NCBI GenBank assembly: GCA_002297505.1
Contig: DBLQ01000006.1
Location: forward strand, 1-8,612
DNA: 8,612 nucleotides
Direction: 5' to 3'
Source of the DNA: Flavobacteriales bacterium UBA720
GTDB taxonomy: Bacteria > Bacteroidota > Bacteroidia > Flavobacteriales > Weeksellaceae
This document shows positions 1-5,609 of the stretch, in pieces (position 1 is the stretch's first letter; every line of letters begins with the position of its first letter). A program made the translations under genes and the position numbers. The notes under the pieces were generated by a model. That model was not told the origin of the DNA. It did not search any database and was given only the letters and a program-made list of their open reading frames with translations.

Positions 1-105
1 GGAAGCCAGCGTAGAGACGATGCTTACCACTCTTTCCTTAGAAATTTCCTGGGCATAAGACGTTAGTGAGCTGGCTGTCAAAATAAAGAAAAAGACTTTT
101 TTCAT
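1..105 (-). CDS. N-terminus of an exported protein, possibly an M28-family peptidase (partial)
   Basis: An open frame starts with ATG at 105-103 on the minus strand and runs off the window start after 35 codons. The protein begins MKKVFFFILTASSLTSYAQE: a lysine pair, a hydrophobic stretch and a likely signal peptidase I site after Ala19, so the product is exported to periplasm or outer membrane. The mature start (EISKERVVSIVSTLAS) resembles the helix that opens Bacteroidota M28 zinc aminopeptidases, which usually continues into a DEMKGR-like motif. That continuation and all catalytic residues lie outside the window, so the family is a guess. The gene follows the membrane protein at 156-734 with a 50-base gap. 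I see no good promoter in that gap, so co-transcription is plausible. A gene start is well supported; the function is not. Confidence 0.72.
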   Translation of the reverse strand, partial: MKKVFFFILTASSLTSYAQEISKERVVSIVSTLAS

Positions 106-155
106 TGCTGATTAATTTTTGGTGATAAGTAGATTTTTTAAAGGATTTGTTACCG

Positions 156-734
156 TTATGTGTACAGGTAATAACGTTTGTAGATAAAGAAAACCTCGAA
201 AAGAATAAAAAAGATCAGAGTGCCAGCATAATACAGATTTTTCTTTGAGCCGATAAAGACCAGCGCAAGACTCAGGGGAATATGCGTGAGCACTCGGATT
301 CCGTAGAGCGGCATCAAAGATTCTACATATTCTCTGCCTTTGTAAAGGGTATCGACCAGATCCAGGCAGAACATCACGGCAAGAAATCCGAAGAGCCACT
401 TTCTCCGCGAATAGAAGTACGTTTTGTAATCATTGTTATGATCCTTCAGATCGGCCGGATAGAGCAGCGTGCAGAGGACAAAGAACAGGATAATGTAGCC
501 GATGATAAAAATGTACTGTGTAAACGTCCACGAGGTAATGGTCCGCAGGCGGTATTCCCACCACCAGAAGTGGATCATCAGAATAAAAATGTAGAGCACA
601 AAGAGCAAGTGTACCCAGAAAGGCTTATTCCGGCCGGGATGCTGGATAAACTTGACACTGCCGTTCAGCAAAGTTCCGATTCCCAGACTCAGGATAATGC
701 TGATGATCGTTTTTAGATGATTGAATGTATCCAC
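156..734 (-). CDS. Six-helix integral membrane protein of unknown function (GTG start)
   Basis: This 192-residue protein is very hydrophobic, with about six membrane helices near residues 7-27, 38-58, 66-92, 112-130, 146-163 and 167-187. A conserved-looking aromatic patch, HFWWWEYRL (about residues 55-63), follows helix 2. There is no signal peptide or recognisable catalytic motif, and I cannot name a family. The start is GTG at 734-732: an in-frame TAA lies five codons upstream with no ATG between. An ATG two bases further up is in another frame and stops after six codons. A good promoter lies at 752-781, giving a leader of only about 12-15 bases. The gene is followed after 50 bases by the exported protein at 1-105, probably in one transcript. 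The antisense open frame at 282-716 is a shadow. The gene is likely real; the function is unknown. Confidence 0.78.
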   Translation of the reverse strand: MDTFNHLKTIISIILSLGIGTLLNGSVKFIQHPGRNKPFWVHLLFVLYIFILMIHFWWWEYRLRTITSWTFTQYIFIIGYIILFFVLCTLLYPADLKDHNNDYKTYFYSRRKWLFGFLAVMFCLDLVDTLYKGREYVESLMPLYGIRVLTHIPLSLALVFIGSKKNLYYAGTLIFFILFEVFFIYKRYYLYT

Positions 735-751
735 ATGAATGAGCTTTTACA

Positions 752-781
752 CAAATCTATTAAAATAAAAACAGCCTCCAA
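752..781 (-). promoter_or_regulatory. Bacteroidota-type promoter for the six-helix membrane protein
   Basis: On the minus strand a TTG (781-779) is followed after exactly 19 bases by TAGATTTG (759-752), a full match to the Bacteroidota -7 consensus TAnnTTTG. Transcription should start near 745-748, about a dozen bases before the GTG start. The TTG lies at the loop edge of the terminator of the upstream DUF4293 gene, so the two signals occupy the same DNA. Confidence 0.7.
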
Positions 782-794
782 AACGGAAGCTGTT
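761..794 (-). terminator. Rho-independent-like terminator of the DUF4293 gene
   Basis: Arms 770-779 and 785-794 form a 10-bp stem with one mismatch (776/788) and a 5-base loop. Read on the minus strand, the hairpin is followed by TTTATTTTAAT. It lies 26 bases past the DUF4293 stop codon, where a terminator for that gene is expected. It overlaps the promoter of the next gene. Confidence 0.68.
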
Positions 795-820
795 CTCACT
801 CAAAAAAATCGTCGCTAGGT

Positions 821-1210
821 CTATCGCAGTCTGTCTACAGATTTTACGAGCCTCTCATCTTTTCTGATGTACACATTTGCCAGGAGCAGACATATCACAG
901 AAATCAATGGGAAAACCGGCTCAATACCCTTCTCAGGAACCTTGATTCCTCCGGATAAGTTTAGTAGCCAATACGCCAAAAGACCAATCAACAAAGCGTT
1001 TATAATAATGCTGAATGTATTCAGCAAGATTTGTCTCTTCCGGTTTTTATAACTGAATATGCTGAGTACACCGAATAAAATCAGTAACACCGTTAATGCA
1101 TTAATGGTAAGATACGCTCCCAAAATATCAAAATCCTGCGCGGTGATATTAAGGAAGACAGTTCCCAAAACGGCTAAAACAATCCAGACAGTTTGTATTC
1201 TCTGTAACAT
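821..1210 (-). CDS. DUF4293 family membrane protein
   Basis: The protein has 129 residues and four predicted membrane helices near 6-23, 29-53, 61-85 and 98-115, with a basic cytoplasmic turn (YKNRKRQ, 54-60). The opening MLQRIQT and the closing stretch YIRKDERLVKSVDRLR are the conserved ends of DUF4293, a Bacteroidota-restricted family of unknown function; length is normal for it. The gene is divergent from rho, an arrangement I recall from flavobacteria. Its ATG at 1210-1208 is preceded by a full Bacteroidota promoter at 1253-1282, which overlaps the rho promoter. The expected leader includes a 6-bp inverted repeat (1227-1232 with 1240-1245). Stop codon is TAG, with a terminator just downstream. 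The family call is strong; no biochemical role can be given. Confidence 0.9.
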   Translation of the reverse strand: MLQRIQTVWIVLAVLGTVFLNITAQDFDILGAYLTINALTVLLILFGVLSIFSYKNRKRQILLNTFSIIINALLIGLLAYWLLNLSGGIKVPEKGIEPVFPLISVICLLLANVYIRKDERLVKSVDRLR

Positions 1211-1252
1211 TTTCAGTTGTAAATCCTTGATATAAAGCTTATCAATAGGCTA

Positions 1253-1282
1253 CAAAAATAAAATAATTTTTGCTTAATTCAA
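1253..1282 (-). promoter_or_regulatory. Promoter of the DUF4293 gene
   Basis: The minus strand reads TTG (1282-1280), 19 bases, then TATTTTTG (1260-1253), a full match to TAnnTTTG. Predicted start of transcription is near 1246-1248, giving a leader of about 37 bases. Thirteen bases (1270-1282) are shared with the plus-strand rho promoter, so both cannot be fully occupied at once. Confidence 0.75.
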
Positions 1283-1299
1283 AAATTAATGTAGATTTG
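1270..1299 (+). promoter_or_regulatory. Promoter of rho
   Basis: TTG (1270-1272), a 19-base spacer and TAGATTTG (1292-1299) match the Bacteroidota consensus at every fixed position. Transcription should start near 1304-1306, about 87 bases before the favoured rho start codon. The segment between the two TTG boxes is a near-perfect inverted repeat: TAATTTTTG on one arm is mirrored by CAAAAATTA on the other, around position 1276. Confidence 0.78.
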
Positions 1300-1318
1300 C
1301 ATTGTAATTACCTTTTTT

Positions 1319-1347
1319 AGAAATGATAACCGCCTGGTTTTCATTCT
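1319..1347 (+). promoter_or_regulatory. Hairpin in the rho leader that masks an upstream in-frame ATG
   Basis: AATGATAACC (1322-1331) pairs with GGTTTTCATT (1336-1345), giving nine of ten base pairs with one T-T mismatch at 1327/1340 and a GCCT loop. Two more pairs are possible past a bulged A at 1321. The ATG at 1323, in frame with rho, lies inside the 5' arm. The hairpin starts about 15 bases after the predicted transcription start and is followed by a U-rich stretch (about 1345-1355). It could be a weak attenuator or simply hide the upstream ATG; the sequence alone does not decide. Confidence 0.45.
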
Positions 1348-1391
1348 TATCTTTTACACATATAAAAATAATTTACCCTTTTTACGATTTT

Positions 1392-3197
1392 ATGTTTAAT
1401 ATCGAAACGCTACGGTCCAAATCCGAGGAGGAATTGACCAAACTTTCCAAAGATTTAGGCGTTAAAGTGGCAAAAAAGAGCTCTCCCGAGGAAACTGTTT
1501 TTGCCATCCTTGATTATCAGGCTTCCAATCCAAAAGTCATCAAAGATTATCTGAACGCCAACCCCGAAAATATGGACAATACCCCAGAAGAAACGCCGAA
1601 GGACAAAGCTCCGGCTCCCAAAAAGCGAGGCCGCAAACCTGCAGACAAAACTAAAGGAACTGCAGAACTGCCGGCCGTAAAGGAAGAAACTCCCGCGCCA
1701 GAAGCCGCAGCTGCAGAGACTCCGGCTGAAGAAACTGCTCCGGCTGAAGCTCCTAAAACACAAAACCCGCCGAAGAAAAAGCAGAGAGCCAGAATCAGCC
1801 AGCCGCAAAGTGAGGAAGCTGCACCGGAGACTCCAGCCGAAGCGACTCCAGCAGCGGAAGAAAAACAGGAGGAAGTGCAGCCAAAACAACAGAATCCTCA
1901 GCAGCAAACTAATCAGCAGCAAAAAGCCAACAATAACCGAGGGCAGCAAAAAACACAAAGACCACAGCAGAATCAGGCGAATAACAATCCGCAAAATCAT
2001 TCGCAGCAACAAAATCACCAACCTGCTGAAGCACACTCATCCCAGCCACAGCATCAAGAGGCGCCTAAAAAAGATTTTAACTTTGATGGAATTGTATCCA
2101 TAGAAGGCGTCTTGGAAATTCTTCCGGACAATTACGGATTCCTCCGTTCTTCGGATTTCAGCTACATCTCTTCTCCGGACGACGTTTATGTTTCTACCAA
2201 TCAAATCCGGAACTATGGCCTGAAAACCGGCGATACCGTGAAAGGCATTGTGAGACTTCCAAAAGAGGGTGAAAAATATTTCTCTCTGCAGAAGCCTACC
2301 GAGGTGAACGGAAGAGATCTGGCATTCATCAAAGACCGTGTGGCATTTGAATACCTGACGCCGCTTTTCCCTCAAGAAAAATTCAACCTTGCCGGCAGGA
2401 ATGCGACGCTTTCTACCAGAATTGTGGACTTGTTCGCGCCAATTGGGAAAGGTCAGAGAGCGATGATTGTTGCGCAGCCGAAAACCGGTAAAACGATTTT
2501 ACTGAAAGATATTGCCAATGCGATTTCTGCCAATCATCCCGAAGCTTACATGATGGTGCTTCTCATTGACGAACGTCCTGAGGAAGTAACCGATATGCAA
2601 CGGAGCGTGAATGCGGAAGTGATTGCTTCCACATTTGATGAGGCGGCAGACAAGCATGTAAAAGTGGCGAATCTGGTACTGTCTAAAGCGCAAAGAATGG
2701 TAGAATGCGGACACGATGTGGTGATCTTGCTGGATTCTATTACACGTCTTGCCAGAGCATACAACACGGTAACGCCTGCATCGGGAAAAATTCTTTCCGG
2801 CGGTGTGGATGCCAACGCGCTTCATAAGCCGAAACGTTTCTTCGGAGCTGCGAGAAAAATTGAAAATGGTGGTTCACTGACTATCATTGCAACTGCTTTG
2901 ATCGATACCGGTTCTAAAATGGATGAAGTGATCTTCGAGGAATTCAAAGGTACCGGTAATATGGAACTCCAGCTGGACAGGAAAATTGCTAACAAGCGTA
3001 TCTATCCTGCCGTGGATCTGGTTTCTTCCAGCACCAGACGAGATGATCTACTTCAGGATGAAGCCACACAGCAGAGAATGTGGATCATGAGAAAATACCT
3101 GGCTGACATGAATCCTCTGGAAGCAATGGAATTTGTGCAGAAACAGATGCAGGGCACCAGAAATAACGAAGAATTTCTGATGTCTATGAACAGATAA
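1392..3197 (+). CDS. rho: Transcription termination factor Rho with long disordered insert
   Basis: Rho is a hexameric RNA-dependent ATPase that loads on nascent RNA and releases RNA polymerase. The 601 residues are about 180 more than E. coli Rho (419). Residues 1-52 are the helical Rho N domain. About 55-228 is a low-complexity insert: Pro/Ala/Glu/Lys-rich to 160, then Gln/Asn-rich. About 233-305 is the cold-shock-like RNA-binding domain. About 310-601 is the ATPase, with Walker A AQPKTGKT (361-368), LLIDERPEEVTDMQR (390-404), Walker B VVILLDSITRLARAYN (443-458), the Q-loop region GKILSGGVDANALH (465-478) and the R-loop/arginine-finger stretch ALIDTGSKMDEVIFEEFKG (502-520). All key residues are present, so the enzyme should be active. 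I chose ATG 1392 because MFNIETLRSKSEEEL is the family start. The open frame extends to an ATG at 1323, but those 23 residues are hydrophobic, unlike Rho, and that ATG lies in a leader hairpin. Long inserts here are typical of Bacteroidota Rho. Confidence 0.98.
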   Translation: MFNIETLRSKSEEELTKLSKDLGVKVAKKSSPEETVFAILDYQASNPKVIKDYLNANPENMDNTPEETPKDKAPAPKKRGRKPADKTKGTAELPAVKEETPAPEAAAAETPAEETAPAEAPKTQNPPKKKQRARISQPQSEEAAPETPAEATPAAEEKQEEVQPKQQNPQQQTNQQQKANNNRGQQKTQRPQQNQANNNPQNHSQQQNHQPAEAHSSQPQHQEAPKKDFNFDGIVSIEGVLEILPDNYGFLRSSDFSYISSPDDVYVSTNQIRNYGLKTGDTVKGIVRLPKEGEKYFSLQKPTEVNGRDLAFIKDRVAFEYLTPLFPQEKFNLAGRNATLSTRIVDLFAPIGKGQRAMIVAQPKTGKTILLKDIANAISANHPEAYMMVLLIDERPEEVTDMQRSVNAEVIASTFDEAADKHVKVANLVLSKAQRMVECGHDVVILLDSITRLARAYNTVTPASGKILSGGVDANALHKPKRFFGAARKIENGGSLTIIATALIDTGSKMDEVIFEEFKGTGNMELQLDRKIANKRIYPAVDLVSSSTRRDDLLQDEATQQRMWIMRKYLADMNPLEAMEFVQKQMQGTRNNEEFLMSMNR

Positions 3198-3227
3198 AAA
3201 AAAGCTCGGCTCGCTTATGGCGAGCCG
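3196..3227. terminator. Convergent terminator between rho and the GNAT gene
   Basis: CGGCTCGC (3207-3214) and GCGAGCCG (3220-3227) form a perfect 8-bp, GC-rich stem with a TTATG loop. On the minus strand the stem is followed, after AGCT, by eight T residues (3203-3196), a strong intrinsic terminator for the GNAT gene that ends at 3261. On the plus strand the following bases (GAACTTTAATATT) make only a weak tract for rho. The A8 run overlaps the rho stop codon TAA. Confidence 0.82.
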
Positions 3228-3260
3228 GAACTTTAATATTACCAAGGTAATAGTTTATTT

Positions 3261-3563
3261 TTAGGCGACGAAGACATCTTCCACGTCTGCTTTTCTCCTG
3301 AGTACAGCATGCGCGTACGAACAATGCGCTTTAATAGTCCAGCCATTTTTTCTGGCAAATTCTATAGAATTCTCTACCAATTTCTTGCCTAGTCCTTGAC
3401 CTTCGAACTTTGGAAAAATCATCACATAGCTGACAATTAATTTCTTCAGTTCCGGAACTACTGTATAAGTAAGTCTTCCGATATCTTCCGTGGAATTTTT
3501 CAGCGTGATATAGCCACCATTTCCCGATTTGTGATTTTCATATATTAGTTCCATAACATCCAT
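3261..3563 (-). CDS. Small GNAT-like N-acetyltransferase (Acetyltransf_CG type)
   Basis: This 100-residue protein matches the short GCN5-related fold: strands at about 18-22 and 29-36, YVMIFPKFEGQGLGKKLV (46-63) with the acetyl-CoA pyrophosphate-binding loop EGQGLGK (54-60), a helix to about 72, and AHCSYAHAVLRR (79-90). That last part matches the closing motif of the Acetyltransf_CG family (YjdJ/GTLF3B-like), whose substrates are mostly unknown. It is a complete short member, not a truncated one. Two starts are possible, Met1 (3563) and Met4 (3554); both sit in a 9-bp hairpin at 3552-3578. It follows the Plug gene by 32 bases and probably shares its transcript. TAATTTTG at 3598-3591 resembles a -7 box but lacks a well-placed TTG. 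The gene ends in a strong terminator. Family fairly sure; substrate unknown. Confidence 0.87.
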   Translation of the reverse strand: MDVMELIYENHKSGNGGYITLKNSTEDIGRLTYTVVPELKKLIVSYVMIFPKFEGQGLGKKLVENSIEFARKNGWTIKAHCSYAHAVLRRKADVEDVFVA

Positions 3564-3578
3564 TTGAAAGATGTTATG
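3552..3578 (-). promoter_or_regulatory. Hairpin over the GNAT start codons
   Basis: CATAACATC (3552-3560) and GATGTTATG (3570-3578) are perfect 9-bp inverted repeats around a 9-base loop. In the minus-strand RNA the loop ends with the first AUG (3563-3561) and the 3' arm ends with the second in-frame AUG (3554-3552). It may modulate initiation or protect a processed end; no T-tract follows, so it is not a terminator. Confidence 0.45.
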
Positions 3579-3595
3579 CTAAAACTATTCCAAAA

Positions 3596-4810
3596 TTACC
3601 TCACAGGTGTACGGAATTCACCATAACCGATCAATCCGTCGAAGTTTCTTCCGAAAGGAGTGTAGTATAAAAAGGCCTGATAAAGATTTTCGGTTTGCCA
3701 GAAATTGCCGTTCACTTCACCAAAATTCAGCTTTCCGGCAGAATCTTTCGTCGCGATGACGTAGCTGTAGAAACCTTGCTTCAGATAAATTTTGGCAATA
3801 TACTTCTGCGCTTTGTCATCGTAAACCATCTGGCTGGTTTTATCAGCCTGGTAATCATTAAACAATCCCAGCACATAAAATTCTTTATCTGATTTCTGAC
3901 TGTCCAGCGCAAAATACACCCACGAATAATCGGCTTCCCGGTCTGGATTACGCTCGATACCGAGATCATTTCTTCTGAAATAAAATGCGCCGTTTACATC
4001 CGGCTGGTATTGGTAATCGCCGGGATAGGCCCACACGGGATAGAGGTAGGTGTAGTTTCTGCCTTCGATGTTTTCAGTATTCGCGACCATATCCATGGCC
4101 TGATTGATCACCTTGTTGTCAAAATAATAAAATTCATTATTCCCAGGAAACGCCAGGTTTAATTGCTGAAAAAGCAGTTGATTTCCCATCGTAGAGCTGG
4201 CTCGCAGGTTTTTTAGTGCAATATCCCAATTGTTATTCTGGATCACATTCAGCGTAAGGGACGTCAGGTTATTAGAAATCCCGGAACTATTTCCGGTAGC
4301 CTGGACTTCAACCCTCTGCTTAAGGTTGGGATACTTGGCATCGATGAATCGTGTTACGTTGATGCCCAGGCTTGCACCATTCTCATAGACACAAAATCTT
4401 CTGGTGAAGAGCGGCTTGTCCTGAGAATCTTTGTAAACAATGATCTCATAGTTGCCGGAAATTCTCAGCTGGATTTTGTCATTGGGAAATTTGAGTTCAT
4501 AATTAGTATATTTCTGATAGGTATTGAAAGAAAACTGGAAATTCTCTATCAACGCGTTCATGCTGCCACTTGCAAATTCTGTGAAGAACAGGCCATCCTC
4601 TTCCCAGTTCCGGTTATAATGTTTGAACGTGTAGCGGTAAAGCTGGCTGGTATTTGCCAGATCATCAAACTTAAGGACAAGTTGCTCTCCCTGAGTGATC
4701 ACGGGCGTCTCGTCATTGGTTCTGGGATTGAAAACCTGAATACTTCTGATTTCCTGTGCGAGTGCGGAGACGCTGATTAGCAACGCCACCAATATGTTGA
4801 ATATCTTCAT
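3596..4810 (-). CDS. Type IX secretion system Plug protein (DUF5103)
   Basis: This 404-residue exported protein matches the DUF5103 family, now named the T9SS Plug protein. In Flavobacterium johnsoniae, Plug binds the giant outer-membrane translocon SprA and closes its pore from the periplasmic side when PorV and substrate are absent. The signal peptide is residues 1-18 (MKIFNILVALLISVSALA) with Gln19 as the mature start and no lipobox cysteine. The mature part is beta-rich with many aromatics, as expected. Family-typical segments include EIRSIQVFNP (20-29), YRYTFKHYNRNW (58-69), FASGSMNALIENFQFSFNTY (79-98), YELKFPND (103-110), a proline/aromatic stretch YLYPVWAYPGDYQY (about 255-268), and a C-terminal end with FGEVNGNFWQTEN and LYYTPFGRNFDGLIGYG. 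No DNA-sorting or C-terminal T9SS signal domain is seen, so it is a component, not a substrate. It is divergent from the MBL gene and probably co-transcribed with the GNAT gene. No sprA or porV is in the window. Confidence 0.9.
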   Translation of the reverse strand: MKIFNILVALLISVSALAQEIRSIQVFNPRTNDETPVITQGEQLVLKFDDLANTSQLYRYTFKHYNRNWEEDGLFFTEFASGSMNALIENFQFSFNTYQKYTNYELKFPNDKIQLRISGNYEIIVYKDSQDKPLFTRRFCVYENGASLGINVTRFIDAKYPNLKQRVEVQATGNSSGISNNLTSLTLNVIQNNNWDIALKNLRASSTMGNQLLFQQLNLAFPGNNEFYYFDNKVINQAMDMVANTENIEGRNYTYLYPVWAYPGDYQYQPDVNGAFYFRRNDLGIERNPDREADYSWVYFALDSQKSDKEFYVLGLFNDYQADKTSQMVYDDKAQKYIAKIYLKQGFYSYVIATKDSAGKLNFGEVNGNFWQTENLYQAFLYYTPFGRNFDGLIGYGEFRTPVR

Positions 4811-4833
4811 GAGATCATTTAATTAATAAGTTT

Positions 4834-4863
4834 TTGCAAGGCTAATTTAATGTTTTATATTTT
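4834..4863 (+). promoter_or_regulatory. Promoter of the MBL-fold hydrolase gene
   Basis: TTG (4834-4836), a 19-base spacer and TATATTTT (4856-4863) match the Bacteroidota promoter at seven of eight -7 positions (last base T, not G). Transcription would begin near 4869, 14 bases before ATG 4883. This argues against the upstream ATG at 4850, which would lie inside the promoter. I could not find an equally good promoter for the divergent Plug gene in this spacer. Confidence 0.55.
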
Positions 4864-4882
4864 TACAGCTAAATTCCATAGT

Positions 4883-5521
4883 ATGCTGCACGTAAAATCC
4901 TTTGCCTTCAATCCTTTTTCTGAGAACACTTATGTCCTTTATAACGATGAAAAGGAGGCTTTTCTTATAGATCCGGGGAATATGCCCGAAGCTGAGACCG
5001 AAACTCTGCATCATTTCATCACTTCCAATCAACTTAAAATCAAAAATATTCTGTTGACGCACGCGCATATTGACCATATTATCGGGCTGCAATGGGCTTA
5101 CGATACTTTTGATGTTCCGGTTCTGATTCATTCTGATGAAATGGAAATTCTTGAGAGAGCATCTTTCACCACTAAAAATTACGGCTTTTTCTTTCCTGCT
5201 TTCAAAGGGGAAATTCAACATATTGAAGAAGGCGAACAACTAAAATTAGGTTCTGAAATCATTGAAATTTATGATGTTCCCGGACATTCGCCGGGAAGCG
5301 TGGCTTTTTATAATCAAAATAATGGATTCGTCATTTCCGGTGATGCATTGTTTATGATGAGCATTGGACGAACCGACCTTCACAAAGGCGATTATGATCA
5401 ACTGATCTCCAGCATCAAAAATAAACTATTGACTTTGCCAGAAAACACCGAAGTCTATAGCGGACACGGCGAACCAACTACCATCGGTTTTGAAAAAGAG
5501 CATAATCCTTTTTTGAAATAA
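4883..5521 (+). CDS. MBL-fold metallo-hydrolase, glyoxalase II-like
   Basis: The 212-residue protein has every zinc ligand of a two-metal metallo-beta-lactamase-fold hydrolase: THAHIDH gives His60, His62, Asp64 and His65; GHSPGS gives His135; SGDALF gives Asp154; YSGHGEPT gives His195. The order and spacing are those of the short YcbL/GloB-like branch (about 210 residues), which lacks the extra C-terminal domain of true glyoxalase II. Such enzymes hydrolyse S-lactoylglutathione-like or other thioesters, but this branch is functionally mixed and Bacteroidota often lack glutathione, so the substrate is open. The start is ATG 4883 because MLHVKSFAFNPFSENTYVLY is the family N-terminus; a frame extension to ATG 4850 adds 11 unconserved residues and overlaps the promoter. 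It is cytosolic, monocistronic by context, and ends at a strong terminator. Confidence 0.92.
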   Translation: MLHVKSFAFNPFSENTYVLYNDEKEAFLIDPGNMPEAETETLHHFITSNQLKIKNILLTHAHIDHIIGLQWAYDTFDVPVLIHSDEMEILERASFTTKNYGFFFPAFKGEIQHIEEGEQLKLGSEIIEIYDVPGHSPGSVAFYNQNNGFVISGDALFMMSIGRTDLHKGDYDQLISSIKNKLLTLPENTEVYSGHGEPTTIGFEKEHNPFLK

Positions 5522-5567
5522 CCAACTAGCTTCAAGAAGATCAACCTAATACTTTTCAAGTTTATCG

Positions 5568-5599
5568 AAAAAAACGCTTCCAAATGGAAGCGTTTTTAT
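5568..5599. terminator. Bidirectional terminator between the MBL gene and pckA
   Basis: AAAAACGCTTCC (5570-5581) and GGAAGCGTTTTT (5586-5597) form a perfect 12-bp stem with an AAAT loop. T-tracts exist on both strands: TTTTTAT on plus, and seven T residues (5574-5568) on minus. It lies 48 bases past the MBL stop codon and 12 bases past the pckA stop codon on the other strand, so it should end both convergent transcripts. Confidence 0.93.
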
Positions 5600-5609
5600 C
5601 AATTATTAT

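Noticed and set aside
282..716. 144-codon plus-strand frame antisense to the membrane protein gene
   Set aside because: Polar, repeat-free translation without family features; the minus frame has coherent membrane helices, a consensus promoter and collinear neighbours.
1323..1391. Rho start at the upstream ATG 1323
   Set aside because: The added 23 residues are hydrophobic and unlike Rho N-termini, while MFNIETLRSK at 1392 is the family start. Kept only as a finding about a possible minor form.
1455..2103. Open frames antisense (1455-2036) and in another plus frame (1810-2103) to rho
   Set aside because: Both lie over the low-complexity insert of Rho; biased codons (GAA, GCA, CAG) suppress stops in the other frames. 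Their translations are Leu/Phe/Ser/Arg- or Lys/Arg-rich with no family look.
2499..2825. Two overlapping minus-strand frames inside the rho ATPase region
   Set aside because: The plus frame here encodes strictly conserved Rho motifs; these are shadows.
4847..5239. 130-codon minus-strand frame antisense to the MBL hydrolase
   Set aside because: It covers the zinc-binding motif region of a clear plus-strand enzyme and has no recognisable features.
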